A stretch of 64,000 bases of DNA from Chaetoderma sp. LZ-2023a (GCA_034401795.1 JAVVLW010001330.1:35001-99000), one strand, 5' to 3'; numbered from the stretch's first letter, positions 11,230 through 22,837 are shown. Made by a program: numbers and translations. Notes: generated by a model not told the origin, from the letters alone.

Positions 11230-13020
11230 ACTCAATCTATGATCTTTTAGGGATCACACACCACAAATTTCAATATAATTTTCATTCACTACGCCTTGCA
11301 GAAAGATCCCTAGATTAACATATTGAAAGTCTATAAAAAAAAATCTAGGTTGGGGAAATATGCCTAATTTGGATATATTCAAAATGGCCGCCAGCGTACC
11401 GTTATTTGGTCATAACTGGGTAACATTTTCTGTGGATTAAAATGCTATACTTTAGCTTTAGAGCACGCTAAACCTAGTTATATACATTGTAGCCTGAATG
11501 TATCTAGTTAAGACACACGTTTCCTTGAGACAAGAAATCATAGTTTCGTCTTTGCACTGTGGTAGCAGAACGCGCGCCTGAGACTTGCTTTTAAATCATT
11601 TCCCAGTTCCATCATTTCTTTACTCTGCTATTTTGAAATGGTCCCGATGTAGACAGATTATCAGTTGCGTAAATCTAGTTCAGATACGGGTCCTTGAGAC
11701 AAGAATTTATAAGTCTGATATTCCATGTGTAAGAACCTAAATGTGCACATAAATGTTATTACAGCCGCAATATTGGATTTTTTTCCAGAGAAGCAGTTAT
11801 CAATTCAGGCTACTCTGGATATAAATTGGTTTATTGTCCTCTAAAACAAAAGCTTAGCATTTTAAACCGCAGAAGGTATTTCCTATACACGTATGTATGA
11901 TTACTGTATTCTGCGGCTATAGTAGTAGAAACATCATACAGCTGCACTCAGTCCTTCTTCACTTTTGACCACTGTTTGTCCTCAACCAAAATATTTAGCT
12001 TCCTCAGATCCATTCTGAATCTAAGTGTACCGAGTTCTGTTTTCTTGGCACTTTCGCAGCACGATTTATGCAATGGCGTCCTCTCTTTGCTCCCAGTAGG
12101 TCGAATTACAAGGCTCTCCGGGGGGTGGGGGCCTGTCTTCTGACATCTTTAGCACATGGCCAAACAGGGACCATCTTTGCTGGGGGACTTTTTACGGTCA
12201 GCGACGATGTATTGCACATCTTGCTGTCTGGCCGTATACGTTGCTTTGCACAAACGTAGTAGTCTTTTTGTCAAGAACACCTTTGATCTACGAATACACA
12301 CATAATAACTGGAAAGCTACGTTTCTCATGTCACATCATGCAGCAAGGTCAGCAGTACCGCAGAGCTGTGGGTGGGGTTGGGTGTGGTTGTGGAGGGTGG
12401 GGGTGGGGTGGATATGTATTCCAATTTATTACATCAAGGAACAGAATTTAAGTCTCTATAGAGGACACAATTTTAACAATTTTATTTTCAAGCAGGTTCT
12501 ATTACAATTTGTGGTGGGTCGATTAGTATAGTGACTGGACTAACATGTGTATATACATCATCAACACAACCGCTTCAAGTGCTGTATTATATATAAGATG
12601 TTCAAATAGTTAAGCCGACATGTGAAGGATTGTTTCTCCCCATCCCCATTTAATTGATCTATTGTTTCAATCTTTTATTTTTCTACAAATTATTATTTTA
12701 TAACTTTTACGTACATGCTGGACCAAGCCGTTAGGTCTACTGGCAGCTGGTTTTGTTTTCCGGGGCCACCGCCATATGTTTCATATAATAACATCTCCGA
12801 TAAATGGCGTGACGCGCGTTCCAGGAATCTATCCACGGCGCCGTCAGGAAGCTGGCATTTTCCCATAAAATATTAGCTAGTTGTCGGTCTTATGATAATG
12901 AATTGGTTAAAACATCACATCTGATCTGAAATCGGCTCATAATATCGACAGGAATAACTTTTATTACCGAATTGCACATTTTCCATTTGACCACTGTAAT
13001 CACATGTCTATTTAGTAACG
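11230..13020. other. Unassigned spacer
   Basis: No gene could be supported. AAAATGGCCGCC near 11381 and the surrounding phrases recall the TTAGCTCACC repeat interior. A G-rich patch lies at 12370-12412. The rest is unremarkable. Confidence 0.4.
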
Positions 13021-13110
13021 AGATCGATCGGTAGACCGATCGATCGATCGGACGAGCCATCCACCATCCATCCATTCATTCATCCATCCTTCCATCCATC
13101 CACCCAAACC
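13021..13110 (+). repeat. GATC- and TCCA-type tetranucleotide microsatellites
   Basis: A run of GATC units (GATCGATCGGTAGACCGATC and following) forms a short palindromic block. It is followed by imperfect (CATC)n / (TCCA)n to about 13103. Confidence 0.8.
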
Positions 13111-13148
13111 GGTAGCCTATCGTGTCATTCAACAGCACCCTAGATCGA

Positions 13149-13525
13149 CTTCAAACCTGCAGCCCATCACGTCACTCATCAGCATCCTGGCCCGCCTTCA
13201 AACCTGTAGCCCATCACGTCACTCATCAGCATCATGGCCCACCTTCAAACCTGCAGCCCATCACGTCAGGCATCAGCATCATGGCCCGCCTTCAAACCTG
13301 TAGCCCATCACGTCACTCATCAGCATCATGGCCCGCCTTCAAACCTGCAGCCCATCACGCCACTCATCAGCATCATGGCCCGCCTCCAAACCTGCAGCCC
13401 ATCACGTCATTCATCAGAACCATGGACCACCTTCAAGCCTGCAGCCCATCACATCACTCGACAACATCATGGCCCGCCTTCAAACCTGCAGCCTATCACA
13501 CCACTCAACAGCATCCTGTCCAGTG
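13149..13525 (+). repeat. 47-bp minisatellite
   Basis: About eight tandem copies beginning TTCAAACCTGCAGCCCATCA, with starts at 13151, 13198, 13245 and so on. As 47 leaves remainder 2 on division by three, successive units shift frame. The same peptide (CSPSRHSSASWPAFKP-like) therefore appears in all three forward frames, which argues against coding. Confidence 0.9.
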
Positions 13526-13529
13526 CGAA

Positions 13530-14170
13530 TTTGTGGCGCAAACGGTGCCTGTTTCACGTTGTAGATATGGGATTGTCTTGTGGGAAGTCATGACCCCGCT
13601 AGATGTCTTATATCTTCGAGTAAGTCCTAAGAGAAATTTATGATTTGAAAATACCAGGTGAGCTAATGGACCGGTTGACTTTATGCTTTCAATATTTAGT
13701 TTATTATTATTATTACATCAGCTGACATCAGCTAGTGCTGATGGTATTCAGTTTCTAGTAAATGGATGGTGTGTGAATGTAGCACACTCAGGATTGTGGA
13801 TAAAGTTTTATCGTCAAATTGAAATAGTCGAATTGATTGGAATGAGTCCCACGGTTCTGAGTTGATGTGTATCTGGAAATAGTTTAGATGAAAGTTGTTG
13901 CTGTTCAGTCGGCATACACTTTTATGATATTCAGCAGTTGTTTGGATCGATAGTTTGGGAAATAATCGAGGTATAAGAATCACTGGAATCGGACGTGACA
14001 AATGGACTTAGTTGATGACGTAGGCATTCTAGATTCTCACACGAGAATAGAACAACATCAGCCAGCAATGAGATCATACAGCGCATGTGCCTATTAACTC
14101 TAGCATCCTACAGGCTTATCCATCAATAGCCAATGGACAGGACAGGGACATCGTAGCGTCCTGTAGGAAT
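13530..14170. other. Unassigned spacer
   Basis: AT-rich, without recognisable genes. A perfect 9-base inverted repeat (TCCTACAGG / CCTGTAGGA) near 14106 and 14160 flanks about 50 bases at the end, next to the LTR-like block. Confidence 0.35.
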
Positions 14171-15095
14171 TAATAACATAATCGAAATTTGTATATCAAC
14201 TATATGTCACTCATACAATGGCATGCAACAACAACACATTCCGTAATGTTGTTAGTTAGCTGACAGATCACATCAAATCAGAACCAGCTACCACCGCTTT
14301 GTCTATGTGAGGCAGCATCTCCATAGAAGAATAGCACAGAGTTTGATTGGTCAGAATGACGTCATGATCAATGAGCGTCGATCAAACTCTATAGCGGAGA
14401 ATTAAACCGACCAGGTTTTTAAGTTGGAATCGGAATATAGGGATCGTTGATTGGTCAGAACGACCAACGTTTATTAGGTAGAAACTTCTAGGAGGAAATA
14501 AGCGGAAGTTGATTGGTGGACTGATTGTCCGGGCCAATCAAGCTGTGCTTATAGCATACCTAGAAGAGTCATTTAACGGATTCAGGAAGAATCTAATTAT
14601 TATGATAGTTATATAACTTGGATAGAGGGCCAAGATAAGTTGTATATAAGTCAGGATTTCAGACTTATAATTTATTCAATTCAACACCGTGAATCCTGAA
14701 CGTCACGCTGACGTTCAGCACAGTGAGCTATTGCTTAGCATAACGAAGCTCTGTCGTATTTAAGTTAGAATAGATTTGTTGGTTTAGTACATTGATTGTA
14801 CCAAGTTTAATTTATGAGCTATTTTGCTCCTTGCTTTAAAACCTTGTATATTTGTAGAATAAAAAGTTTAACTTACGTATATGTAAGTTCTGAGTTAGTC
14901 GAATTTGTTAGATTAGGAATCTAGTCTTGAACTGGAGGAAACCTCCAGTCCTTACCTGAGGAACATCACGTCAGATAGGCCCAGCAGTCAATAGTAAATA
15001 TCGTCACCTGCCATCTGTCAGACGAGGCGAGCCAGACTGCAGTCCTCCTTCCCCGTTACCGATAGCTGTTGTCGCAGCAACATTATCTAGCTACC
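14171..15095 (+). promoter_or_regulatory. LTR-like promoter and polyadenylation block (possible solo LTR)
   Basis: Several CCAAT-type boxes (GATTGGTCAGAA near 14345 and 14450, TTGATTGGTGG near 14509, CCAATCAAG near 14534) are followed by a TATA box GTATATAAG near 14643, then an AATAAA signal at about 14860 and GTAAGTTCTGAGTT. This order (enhancer and CCAAT, TATA, about 220 bases, poly(A) signal) fits U3-R-U5 of a long terminal repeat. I could not define TG/CA ends, a target duplication or a primer-binding site. No gag-pol genes lie nearby. A host promoter is the alternative. Confidence 0.35.
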
Positions 15096-15466
15096 GATAA
15101 CGAAGCGGGATTCACTACCGAAGAAGAAGACGTTGTCATCGAACCCCGAAGATCACAAAATCTTCAACGTGAGTCAATATGGGCGTTTTTAAGCCAGGAC
15201 CCAGCTCTGCAGACATTGCGTGGAAGCAGCGATTGCTTAAATATCGCCGGTCATGTTGTTTATGACCGCTGTGAAATTGTCCACAAACCGCCCATTCTAG
15301 CTAGGTGTTACGGTACGCGGAGTTGGCGTTAAACTCCATAGATGCTACAGGTCAAGGCCATGACAACCTTGCTATTACATTCAGTTTCCACTCAACTCAC
15401 GTGCTGTGTGTCTGCAATAATCAGCCATTATTGCTATATTGAACTTGGGAATTGGCTGCTTCCTTG

Positions 15467-15874
15467 ATAGACCTTTCCAGTTTTAGCTGTCCCGCCCATT
15501 CTAGCAAAGCTCCACCCACACATCGCTCATGTTGGGATCAATCGATCCCTGAACTCCCTGACTATCAATTTCCAGAAAACTATACAGGTAAGCTGTTGAA
15601 TATTTTGAAACTAATTTGACTGGGTGCATTGGCGGCAACAGCGCTTAGTTTCAAGATATTAAACAGAATGTTTATTAAATAGTAAAACACACACAATTCG
15701 TACAACAACGCTTAGTACCTGTCTGCTGTAAGTGGCGCTTAGTCCGTCACCAATTATGTGTTGTTGACGAACTTATCGTTATGACGTCATTTATTATGAT
15801 GTCATTATACACGCCACGTAGTTAGTTATGACGGCATATGATGGATGGATAAACTGGAACGATCCATTGTGGTT
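15467..15874 (+). mobile_element. MITE-1 copy
   Basis: Left end ATAGACCTTTCCAGTTTTAG; right end GGATAAACTGGAACGATCCATT. The core hairpin has a shortened loop. TGACGTCA lies at about 15782. The right arm carries the family phrase TTTATTAAATAGTAAAACAC. Confidence 0.85.
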
Positions 15875-15902
15875 TTAGGTCACAATGTTGAAGGCCAATG
15901 CC

Positions 15903-16016
15903 ATGGTACCTACCCAGATAACGCAGCTTGCTGGGCCGATACCGGGCCGATACTTTCAGTATCGGCCCGGTATCGGCCCAGCATCGGCCCAGTAAGCTGC
16001 GTTATCAGGGTACAAT
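15903..16016 (+). mobile_element. Small hairpin MITE (about 110 bp)
   Basis: The outer arms GGTACCTACCCAGATAACGC and its partner GCGTTATCAGGGTAC enclose an almost perfect palindrome of GGGCCGATACC repeats (CAGTATCGGCCCGGTATCGG and so on). It sits directly after a MITE-1 copy. No other copy is seen in the window. Confidence 0.75.
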
Positions 16017-16071
16017 ACAACTACAGTAATACGATTCTTCTCATTAATTTATTTCGTAATCTCACACATCA

Positions 16072-16095
16072 CACGCACGCACGCACGCACGCACG
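16072..16095 (+). repeat. (ACGC)n microsatellite
   Basis: Six tandem CACG/ACGC units. The same motif forms a much longer run at 17824. Confidence 0.85.
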
Positions 16096-16279
16096 GAGTG
16101 CGTATTCACGGCCGCAATAAATATGAGGTGTATTGATGCTAGCTCGTTTGCTGGCGGACTTACATGCATGAAACAGATGGCCAGTTCAAAACTGATGCAC
16201 CGACAATCTTCTACCACATAGATATGCCACACATTATCTAAAACTTCAGCAGTTCCGGGTACACCTGTGCACTCCAAGG

Positions 16280-16312
16280 CGCAGCAGTAGCAACAACAAC
16301 ACCAGCGGCGGC

Positions 16313-16347
<35 letters not shown>

Positions 16348-16366
16348 ACAAACAAACAAACAAATA
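16280..16366 (+). repeat. CAG/CAA then CAAA microsatellite
   Basis: GCAGCAGTAGCAACAACAAC leads into pure (CAA)n and then (CAAA)n. Open frames here are homopolymeric only. Confidence 0.85.
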
Positions 16367-16499
16367 ACAACGACGACCGTGACGACAACAGCGATGACGA
16401 GTCAAACACCATTGACTGTAAAGGGTTTGACACACTGTGACAAGCACACATAGTATACCCTCTTAAAAATAGTAATATTGAAGTTAGTTATTATATTCA

Positions 16500-17820
16500 G
16501 GGCCGGATTTACCATAAAACTAAAGAAGCTACAGCTTAGGACCTCAAAGTACGAGGAACTTCCAAATTGCTAAACAAAACTCTACTTTTATTTAAAAAAT
16601 AATATCTGTCCTTACAGAATACAGTAATTATTTTAAGGTACTATTACTATTCTATTCCCAGAATCAGGGCCGAACTTATGTAGTACATCCAATCAGTTCA
16701 CAGTGCACAGGACCATTACATTTTCCAGGCTCCTGAAAGCAGTTTAAGTGTTGTTTTATTTCGTTTTTGAATGCAGGAAATCAGCTCAAATAGCATAATA
16801 GTTTCACAAAATCATGGTCATATCATACCTTGGGCATAGCTCCAGGATTTTTAAAAGAAATGTTTGCAGATCTCGGCCGTCAGGCCACAGATTAGAATTT
16901 GAGAAGTAAGGACCCAGCCCTGAGGATCGATCTAACGGTATAGAACTCAAGAGAAAAATAGTGTGACTTAGCAATAGGATGCAATTTTAAATTTCCAGCC
17001 AACAACTATGCCTATATATTAATAGTTGTTGGTAGTTTACAATTTCATCCACTTTACTGGTTACAGTGCAATTATGCCAATATGACCCCAGTGTTGTTTA
17101 TCACACAGGGTACTGGAAATGGCTTCCCACTTAAACTACCAGCCAGCAGCTTTAGATTAGAAGGCAGACAACTACACCTTTATCTTAAGAATTTGAAAAG
17201 AGCATGCAAAATTCTAATCAGAAGTTGTTGCCTTGTAATTTAAAATAAATAGGCTTCCATCATCTTGCCAGATTACAATTATTGTAAATTACCGTGTCTA
17301 TGACCTTATACCAATATGGTCCCATAGGGCTCTAAGCTAATTATCTCTCAGAAATTCGGGAAATGCATGGCCTCTCAGAAAATCTAATTTTCAATTTTTC
17401 ACGGGGTTCCATCCACTGTCATAGCTCAGGGCCTCAGCAGGCCTAATTCCGGCCCTGATTATATTCTTGTTTTCCTGACGTTCCTCTAACGAAAACTCCA
17501 GCAAATGACGTCATTTTTCCAAGCAAAGCCCCTAGATCTTGTCATGTTTTTAACAGCGCGCATCCTTGAGTTGTTATTAGCGATCTAAGCATCTGTAGTA
17601 AAGCAACGGAGATTTGGCGCGTCTCCAGACACAATCCTTTGCCACCAAGCAAAGTACAATTATTACTCTGAGTTTACATGTACTCGGGATTTTTGGGGCC
17701 GCTAGCAGCTTCAGGTAGGCGGTGTAAAATCCGTGGGCGTTTTAAAATTGTCAACCTTTCATAGCGTGTCTAAAGTATCAAAGAAATATCTAAGACAACA
17801 GCATCTATCCACGCACTCAC
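16500..17820. other. Unassigned spacer
   Basis: The phrases AGGGCCGGATTTACCATAAA at the start and GGCCTAATTCCGGCCCTGAT at 17437-17456 are an imperfect inverted pair (AGGGCCGGA / TCCGGCCCT), suggesting that about 960 bases form one old element. The interior has no ORF. No gene is seen. Confidence 0.4.
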
Positions 17821-17823
17821 TCA

Positions 17824-17895
<72 letters not shown>

Positions 17896-17896
17896 C
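17824..17896 (+). repeat. (ACGC)n microsatellite, long
   Basis: About 18 uninterrupted ACGC units. The alternating purine-pyrimidine sequence is capable of Z-DNA and each unit contains a CpG. Confidence 0.95.
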
Positions 17897-17959
17897 GTAA
17901 CGCATTGCATTATCCACCCGTCTCATGTCAACAATGACTCAAAGCGAATAAATTGCTAC

Positions 17960-18360
17960 TTAAATCAATTGACCAAATATTTAATGGTGAAGATTTGTCA
18001 AGAAACTTGGAATCTTTGCTCAATGGAGGTCTATTTGCAGACTAAGCGAATGCTAGTTTTATTTACTACCGAAATGACTCGCCCTGTTACAGAGCCAGTC
18101 ATACCAACGGTAGATTTTCAAAAATATGTTTCTCATGGCCTGAAAATGGACAATGCTTGAACGTAGATTTAGATTTTCGCTGGCATGACTATTATAGGGT
18201 TAGGTTGACGCGAGTCACGCGTTAACCCTTTCACCGATGAATTCCCCATATCTTATTTTCAAGGTAACCATACAGGAACACTGTAATCAGTTGCCGCCTT
18301 AGGCAGCAGCGACTTCAACTTCTTCAAGCCAAATTAATTTCAAAATGTTCAACAGGTTAT
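17960..18360. mobile_element. Degenerate MITE-2 and MITE-1 core fragments
   Basis: 17972-18155 has the MITE-2 phrases AATGGTGAAGATTTGTCAAG, CCGAAATGACTCGCC and GGTAGATTTTCAAAAATATG in hairpin order. TTAACCCTTTCACC follows at 18229. At 18268-18358, a MITE-1-type core (GTTGCCGCCTTAGGCAGCAG, then AAATTAATTTCAAAATGTTC) is present without outer arms. Confidence 0.6.
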
Positions 18361-18727
18361 GTTTTACTTCGTAAAGTATTTACGTTCTCAGGGATGTGTC
18401 GTGTCGGTGTCTGTTGATACCTGGTATGCTTAACTATTTGTTTCATTCAATCCTTCTGAACATCTATGAGAGAAAGTTAACTTCGCAGGCTTCTAAGGAA
18501 TCATTAGTATGGTAATATTTCCAGTCCACGTCTGAGCAAGGTCTGGGCAAAATCAGGGCCGTGTTACTCCCTCAACCCATCCCTCACAGGTGTAGGAAGG
18601 ACAGGACGGGTCAGATCAGGGTCGTACATCAGGATGTGGTACGGCCCGTCATCCAAATATCTGTAATGCGTGGGCCAGATTCAGAAAAGCCTTGGATAAC
18701 AGTATTCCTTAGGACTTTCTCAGCCTC

Positions 18728-18968
18728 ATTTAACCCTTTCACGACGAAGCCGGCCCAAACAGGCCTCTGTAGTGGTCTTTGGGAATGTCCATTTGCAGGC
18801 CAAGAAAACACTTTTTTTTTTAATGTACCACTGAAATGACTGGCTCGATAACCGAGGCAGTCATTCCAGTGGTAAATTTTCAAAAATAGTCTTCTCTTGG
18901 CCTCCAAATGGACATTCAATAAGTAAATATTTTAACTTTTTTAACAAATTTAGTCATTAAAGACTTAA
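18728..18968 (+). mobile_element. MITE-2 copy (TTAA-type hairpin element)
   Basis: It starts TTAACCCTTTCACGACGAAG and ends near CATTAAAGACTTAA. The centre is a long inverted repeat: ATGTCCATTTGCAGGCCAAG ... CCACTGAAATGACTGGCTCG, then the complementary arm to CCAAATGGACATTC. It lies immediately upstream of the 19 kb gene exon. Confidence 0.8.
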
Positions 18969-18995
18969 TGTGTTTCTGTTATTCTCTTGTTTCAG

Positions 18996-19193
18996 ATTAG
19001 ATTAGATTATGGCTCGCAATTATTCCCAGATGAAATGACGTCACTAATGGTGTAGCTTCGACACAGTTCTCTGATAACATTATCACGTGGTCTTCATGTG
19101 GGCAATATCGGCGGATTAAGTAGAGTTGTGTGTTCAATTTGTGCGAAGAACTCACACAATCCCGCCCGTTGCCCAAAACCAGAACACGACAAA
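18996..19193 (+). other. Predicted 5' leader exon sequence of the 19 kb gene
   Basis: A strong 3' splice-site context, TGTTATTCTCTTGTTTCAG, ends at 18995. The leader contains a short upstream ORF, ATG at 19009 to TGA at 19036-19038 (nine residues), and a TGACGTCA at 19036-19043. An in-frame TAG at 19053-19055 means the downstream reading frame cannot begin earlier than this exon. Inference: this is a 5' UTR exon. The alternative is a second acceptor after 19055 that would let coding enter upstream of the ATG. Confidence 0.4.
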
Positions 19194-19856
19194 ATGGCAA
19201 CCGTAGGACATGGTAAAGTAACGAATGATCCGCTGTATCACTTTGAAACTCACTTCCCGGAAAGGTTCTCGCGACTCCATCTTAACCCGGATTACCCGCA
19301 GGCGATTCGCCGACAGAAAGCGGCCAGGCAGCGAACCGGTTCCCGGTATCGCACTCAACCTGTGACGTTTGATGAAATACAGGAAGTAGACGAAGAGCCT
19401 GTACCGCCCGAAGACAGCTCAAAGGTCGAGTTAAAGAGCCAATTACAGGCGTTCTCGCGATCTATGGACGGACTTCTTCCAAAGAATGTGTCGATCAAAA
19501 CTGTACCTTCTAGCGTGAGTACGAGCGCCGCTCTGTCATCAGCGGCAGGTCAACCCGGAGTCCGAGGATTACACAGGGCCCTAAGTGCCACGCAACAAGT
19601 TCCCGGATGGACTGATACTTCTGGCGATTCTTACTCTGAGGAAGCGGAAGACAACAACAATCACAGTAGCGTGGCAACCGGAAGCAGTATAAGCTCAGAC
19701 TCGGCAGCGGCAGCACCAGATGTACGATCAACATTACCTCCCCTGCCTGGTCGGCCTGACGTTCAGCTTCCGAATAGAGCGGCAAAGATGCGGGAAGCGC
19801 GCAAAGCCAGACGAGTAAACCAATTAAAGGAGGAACGATCAGGCTCATTACAATAG
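19194..19856 (+). CDS. Uncharacterised 220-residue protein, probable host gene exon
   Basis: I chose the ATG at 19194 because it is the first in-frame ATG after the TAG at 19053 and sits in a good Kozak context (ACAAAATGG). The frame continues to TAG at 19854-19856. The N-terminal third looks like a folded, conserved segment ([20 protein letters not shown], then basic [11 protein letters not shown]). The middle is Ser/Thr-rich, followed by an acidic stretch (SYSEEAED), a Ser/Ala-rich linker, a proline patch (LPPLPGRP) and a basic C-terminus ([10 protein letters not shown]). No membrane segment or signal peptide is visible. Local G+C is clearly higher than in the surroundings, which supports coding. 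I do not recognise the family and assign no function. Upstream exons may exist. Confidence 0.6.
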   Translation: MATVGHGKVTNDPLYHFETHFPERFSRLHLNPDYPQAIRRQKAARQRTGSRYRTQPVTFDEIQEVDEEPVPPEDSSKVELKSQLQAFSRSMDGLLPKNVSIKTVPSSVSTSAALSSAAGQPGVRGLHRALSATQQVPGWTDTSGDSYSEEAEDNNNHSSVATGSSISSDSAAAAPDVRSTLPPLPGRPDVQLPNRAAKMREARKARRVNQLKEERSGSLQ

Positions 19857-20530
19857 CACATTATACTACTAGTGTGTTCAATATAAACCTAATATATAGT
19901 ATTTTCATATGGCTTCCTCGATTGTTTTTCTAATTGTTTCGTGTTCGTCATATACCTAGCGTATATTTGATATATAATATGTGTTTTATCAAAATGGCAG
20001 ACGCCATTATATATTTATTGCTGCAAATGTGATGAGTTTGCCTATCCATAGTTGAACTTGGACCGCCTTATTGGTCACGTGATGCTCCTTTACAAAAAAG
20101 GAGCTGAACAACCGCCTGTCTTAAAGGAATACTTAACTACTCTTATCCTGTCTATTCGCGTGATAGAATATAGCATGCATAAATGGTGCGGATTGTTTAC
20201 AGATGAGCGTCATGTCATTACAGGACGATGTTTAATAGCTAAGTGCTCATCCATTCCTCAAGTTTATGAACTCCGCCATGATTTAGACTTAACGCAAACA
20301 GAAAAGCTCACTCGGACGTTTCTGTATTATCATTTAGCTGGAATTAAGCTATTAGAAAATGTTCAGTAACATAGTTACATGCATCATAAAAGAATGTGTT
20401 ATATCTGAGCCTACATGACATCATATATTTCTCCATACGTAGAGGACAACATGGTGGCACTCGCCATCATTAACACGCTGTTTAATTGAAAATTCGTGCG
20501 ATTATAAGTATGCGAATGTGCTTTAAAGTG

Positions 20531-20536
20531 AATAAA
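20531..20536 (+). terminator. Candidate polyadenylation signal of the 19 kb gene
   Basis: AATAAA within AAAGTGAATAAAATGTAATC, about 675 bases after the stop codon at 19856. The intervening sequence (19857-20530) is AT-rich and would be 3' UTR. A 105-codon frame at 20052-20369 has only a TTG start and no recognisable domain. Confidence 0.35.
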
Positions 20537-20825
20537 ATGTAATCGCTATGGCATAATCTATCACCATAATACGACATCGGAAATGAGTTGAATGTCCCTT
20601 TAACCTTGGACTTCCTGTTAGCTTGGACTTCCTGTATTAGAGAAGTTCGTGTAACTGTAGATATTGCATGGATCCGATCTGTAGCTCAACTACATGGCGT
20701 CATAATCAAATACGTCACATATTACCTGACTTCACAATTAAAATGGCGTCTAACTCTCCTTCATGAGCATTGCGTCCGTCAGTAGGTACGAATCGTGTCT
20801 TTGATGAATTTGCATATTGGTAAGC

Positions 20826-21055
20826 TTTCTGTTGAATATTGTGAAACTATTTTGACTGAGAGATCTTGCTGGGATAGGCAGCAAAAGCCCCGAGTGAAAA
20901 TTAGTCTTAGAATATTCAACAGGTTACCTGTAAAATTACCATGAAATTGGTATTCTGCAAGTTTCAAAGTATAAAAAATAAATTCCAACACGGGCAAAAA
21001 GGTGGGCGGAGTTAAGCTAAAATGGGCGGGGCATACATAGAAATGGATCCATCTA
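20826..21055 (-). mobile_element. Degenerate MITE-1 copy
   Basis: The core hairpin (CTGTTGAATATTGTGAAACT ... TTAGTCTTAGAATATTCAAC) is followed by the arm AAAATGGGCGGGGCATACAT and AAATGGATCCATCT. The CRE-bearing arm is poorly preserved. Confidence 0.75.
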
Positions 21056-21428
21056 TTGTATATCTGATTACGTTTAGATAAGAAAATGGTATTTTAGTTA
21101 CATGATATCAGCTAGGAGTGCTAATTCTATGAGGAATTCTCCACGAGTAAATGGTGTGAACCCACGTGAATCTTCGGTAATAATCGTGCATGTCCATGAA
21201 TACACTAAAAGTACTCATATATTGGCCAAGGATACTGATCTTCAGGATGATGTGTTGGATTATTTATACCTGGACAAACGAGGATTGCATGTGACGTCAT
21301 AGTAGTTGTATGTTGTACGTGTTAGTCTACTTTCTTATCTGCACTGGCCGACATTTTACATACAAAATGGTGTAGCCGTCTGACTGCTGAGTTTTTTTCA
21401 GACGACATAATCCATCTGTCATATCTCT

Positions 21429-21532
21429 GAACCGGCTAAATATTTTGAAAACAATTTGACTGAAAGTTGTTCATGGTTTGGCCCCCAACAACTTTCAGTC
21501 AAATTGTTTTCGAAATATTAACAAGTCATGAA
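21429..21532. mobile_element. Stand-alone core hairpin, AAAACAATTTGACTG variant
   Basis: AAATATTTTGAAAACAATTT plus GACTGAAAGTTGTT, a short GGTTTGGCC loop, then CAACTTTCAGTCAAATTGTT and TTCGAAATATT. The arms pair over about 40 bases and neither MITE-1 outer arm is present. It is the same subtype as 29570-29672. Confidence 0.75.
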
Positions 21533-21539
21533 TTTTTGC

Positions 21540-22835
21540 TGATTTAAGTTATTGTCTGGTGGCTTGCAGCAGCGAGACAGTTAAATGATACCATTGTTCG
21601 TGCATTGAGGTATTCGTCATGATAGAAGTGGAAACATAAGGCAACAAGATAGCGGATGTTTATCTAAAAGTGGTCAAGTGATCCCCGTGACTTAAAGAAC
21701 CACCATCTAGTGGCCCATCCGTGTCAACTGACTGCTATTAAGCGGCCGTTAGCTAGTCATTAAATACCAATTTTTTTGTTCTGTAATATAAAATTTTCTT
21801 TAAGGTATTAAGCCAGTAATGTCGACTGTGTCATTCGCTTCCCAACCCGCCTCTGTCAATTGTATGTGTTCTATTATTTGAGCTTATTGTAGCAGTGCCT
21901 TCTCGGAAGACGTTAGCGTCTGTTCAACTGTGGCAGGTAGTCAGTTCCTTTTCATCTGCTTTCTCGACTCGGCTGGATACAGATATCAAAGAAAAAATGG
22001 TAACATGTCTAGCTTATAGAGACGAGTCGAGCGACATATATTGGAAGTGGAACGTAAAAGCATCGTTGTTCAATATTTCATAATACCAAACATGATTAAT
22101 ACCTAACAAATGTGATTAATACCATTTTCAAGTAAAGATTCCTCATTGGCTGTTGTGGCTCATCAGATCGCGTGACGCCAAGACACAAAATTACTTAGGC
22201 TCCTATGACGTCACTCCTAAGATGTCACTGAATACTCGCTGGAATGTATGAAAATAGTGGATGCACGTTCCATGCACTTAGCCACAGTATTTGGTAAACA
22301 TTTTCCCATTTACTTGCCAAGTTTTACACAGCGACATCTCTAACGAACATTGTGTTATCTATATAACTATTCTTAATATGCGTGTATTTAGTAGGTCTAG
22401 CAGGTCACAGGGAATAGCACCCCAGCTCATTGATATTTGAAAGATTTGATTTTTTAAATGATGAGTCCATTTTCCATGCATAACAATGGATACCTCTCAT
22501 GTTACTAACCATGTACAAATACGGCTTCCCACACAGTCCCACACCTTACCAACAAATAGCCGATTGATCTGATTTCAGCCAAGGTACTATGAAATGATAT
22601 TATGGTCATAAGCTTCTGAAATTGTATGCAGAAATTGGTAGATATTTGGTGGCCATCTCTGGTTTACGAAATTGCCCAGAAAATTATTTAAAAGACGACT
22701 TCTTAACCGCTGAGCCGATTCCACCTAAACTGGGCTGGAAGGCGCCTATTGTCACAGGCTTTTGAACGTGTATGCAAACAGTTTAATTGTAATTCTTTCG
22801 ATGGCCGGCTTGCATCTAAGATTTCCAAAAAGTCG
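21540..22835. other. Unassigned spacer
   Basis: No gene could be supported. The stretch 22540-22730 has phrases of the TTAGCTCACC repeat interior (GGTGGCCATCTCTGG, TTAAAAGACGACTTCTTAAC), so a decayed copy is likely there. Confidence 0.35.
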
Positions 22836-22837
22836 AC

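Noticed and set aside
13122-13643. 173-codon frame with a repeated CSPSRHSS-type peptide
   Set aside because: The 47-bp period shifts frame each unit and all three frames show the same peptide; this is a minisatellite.
15069-15332. 87-codon frame after the LTR-like block with a possible splice donor
   Set aside because: TTG start, no recognisable gag, pol or host domain; the donor-like CAACGTGAGTC alone is weak evidence.
20052-20369. 105-codon frame downstream of the 19 kb gene
   Set aside because: It starts at TTG, has no domain, has ordinary AT-rich composition and lies in the probable 3' UTR.
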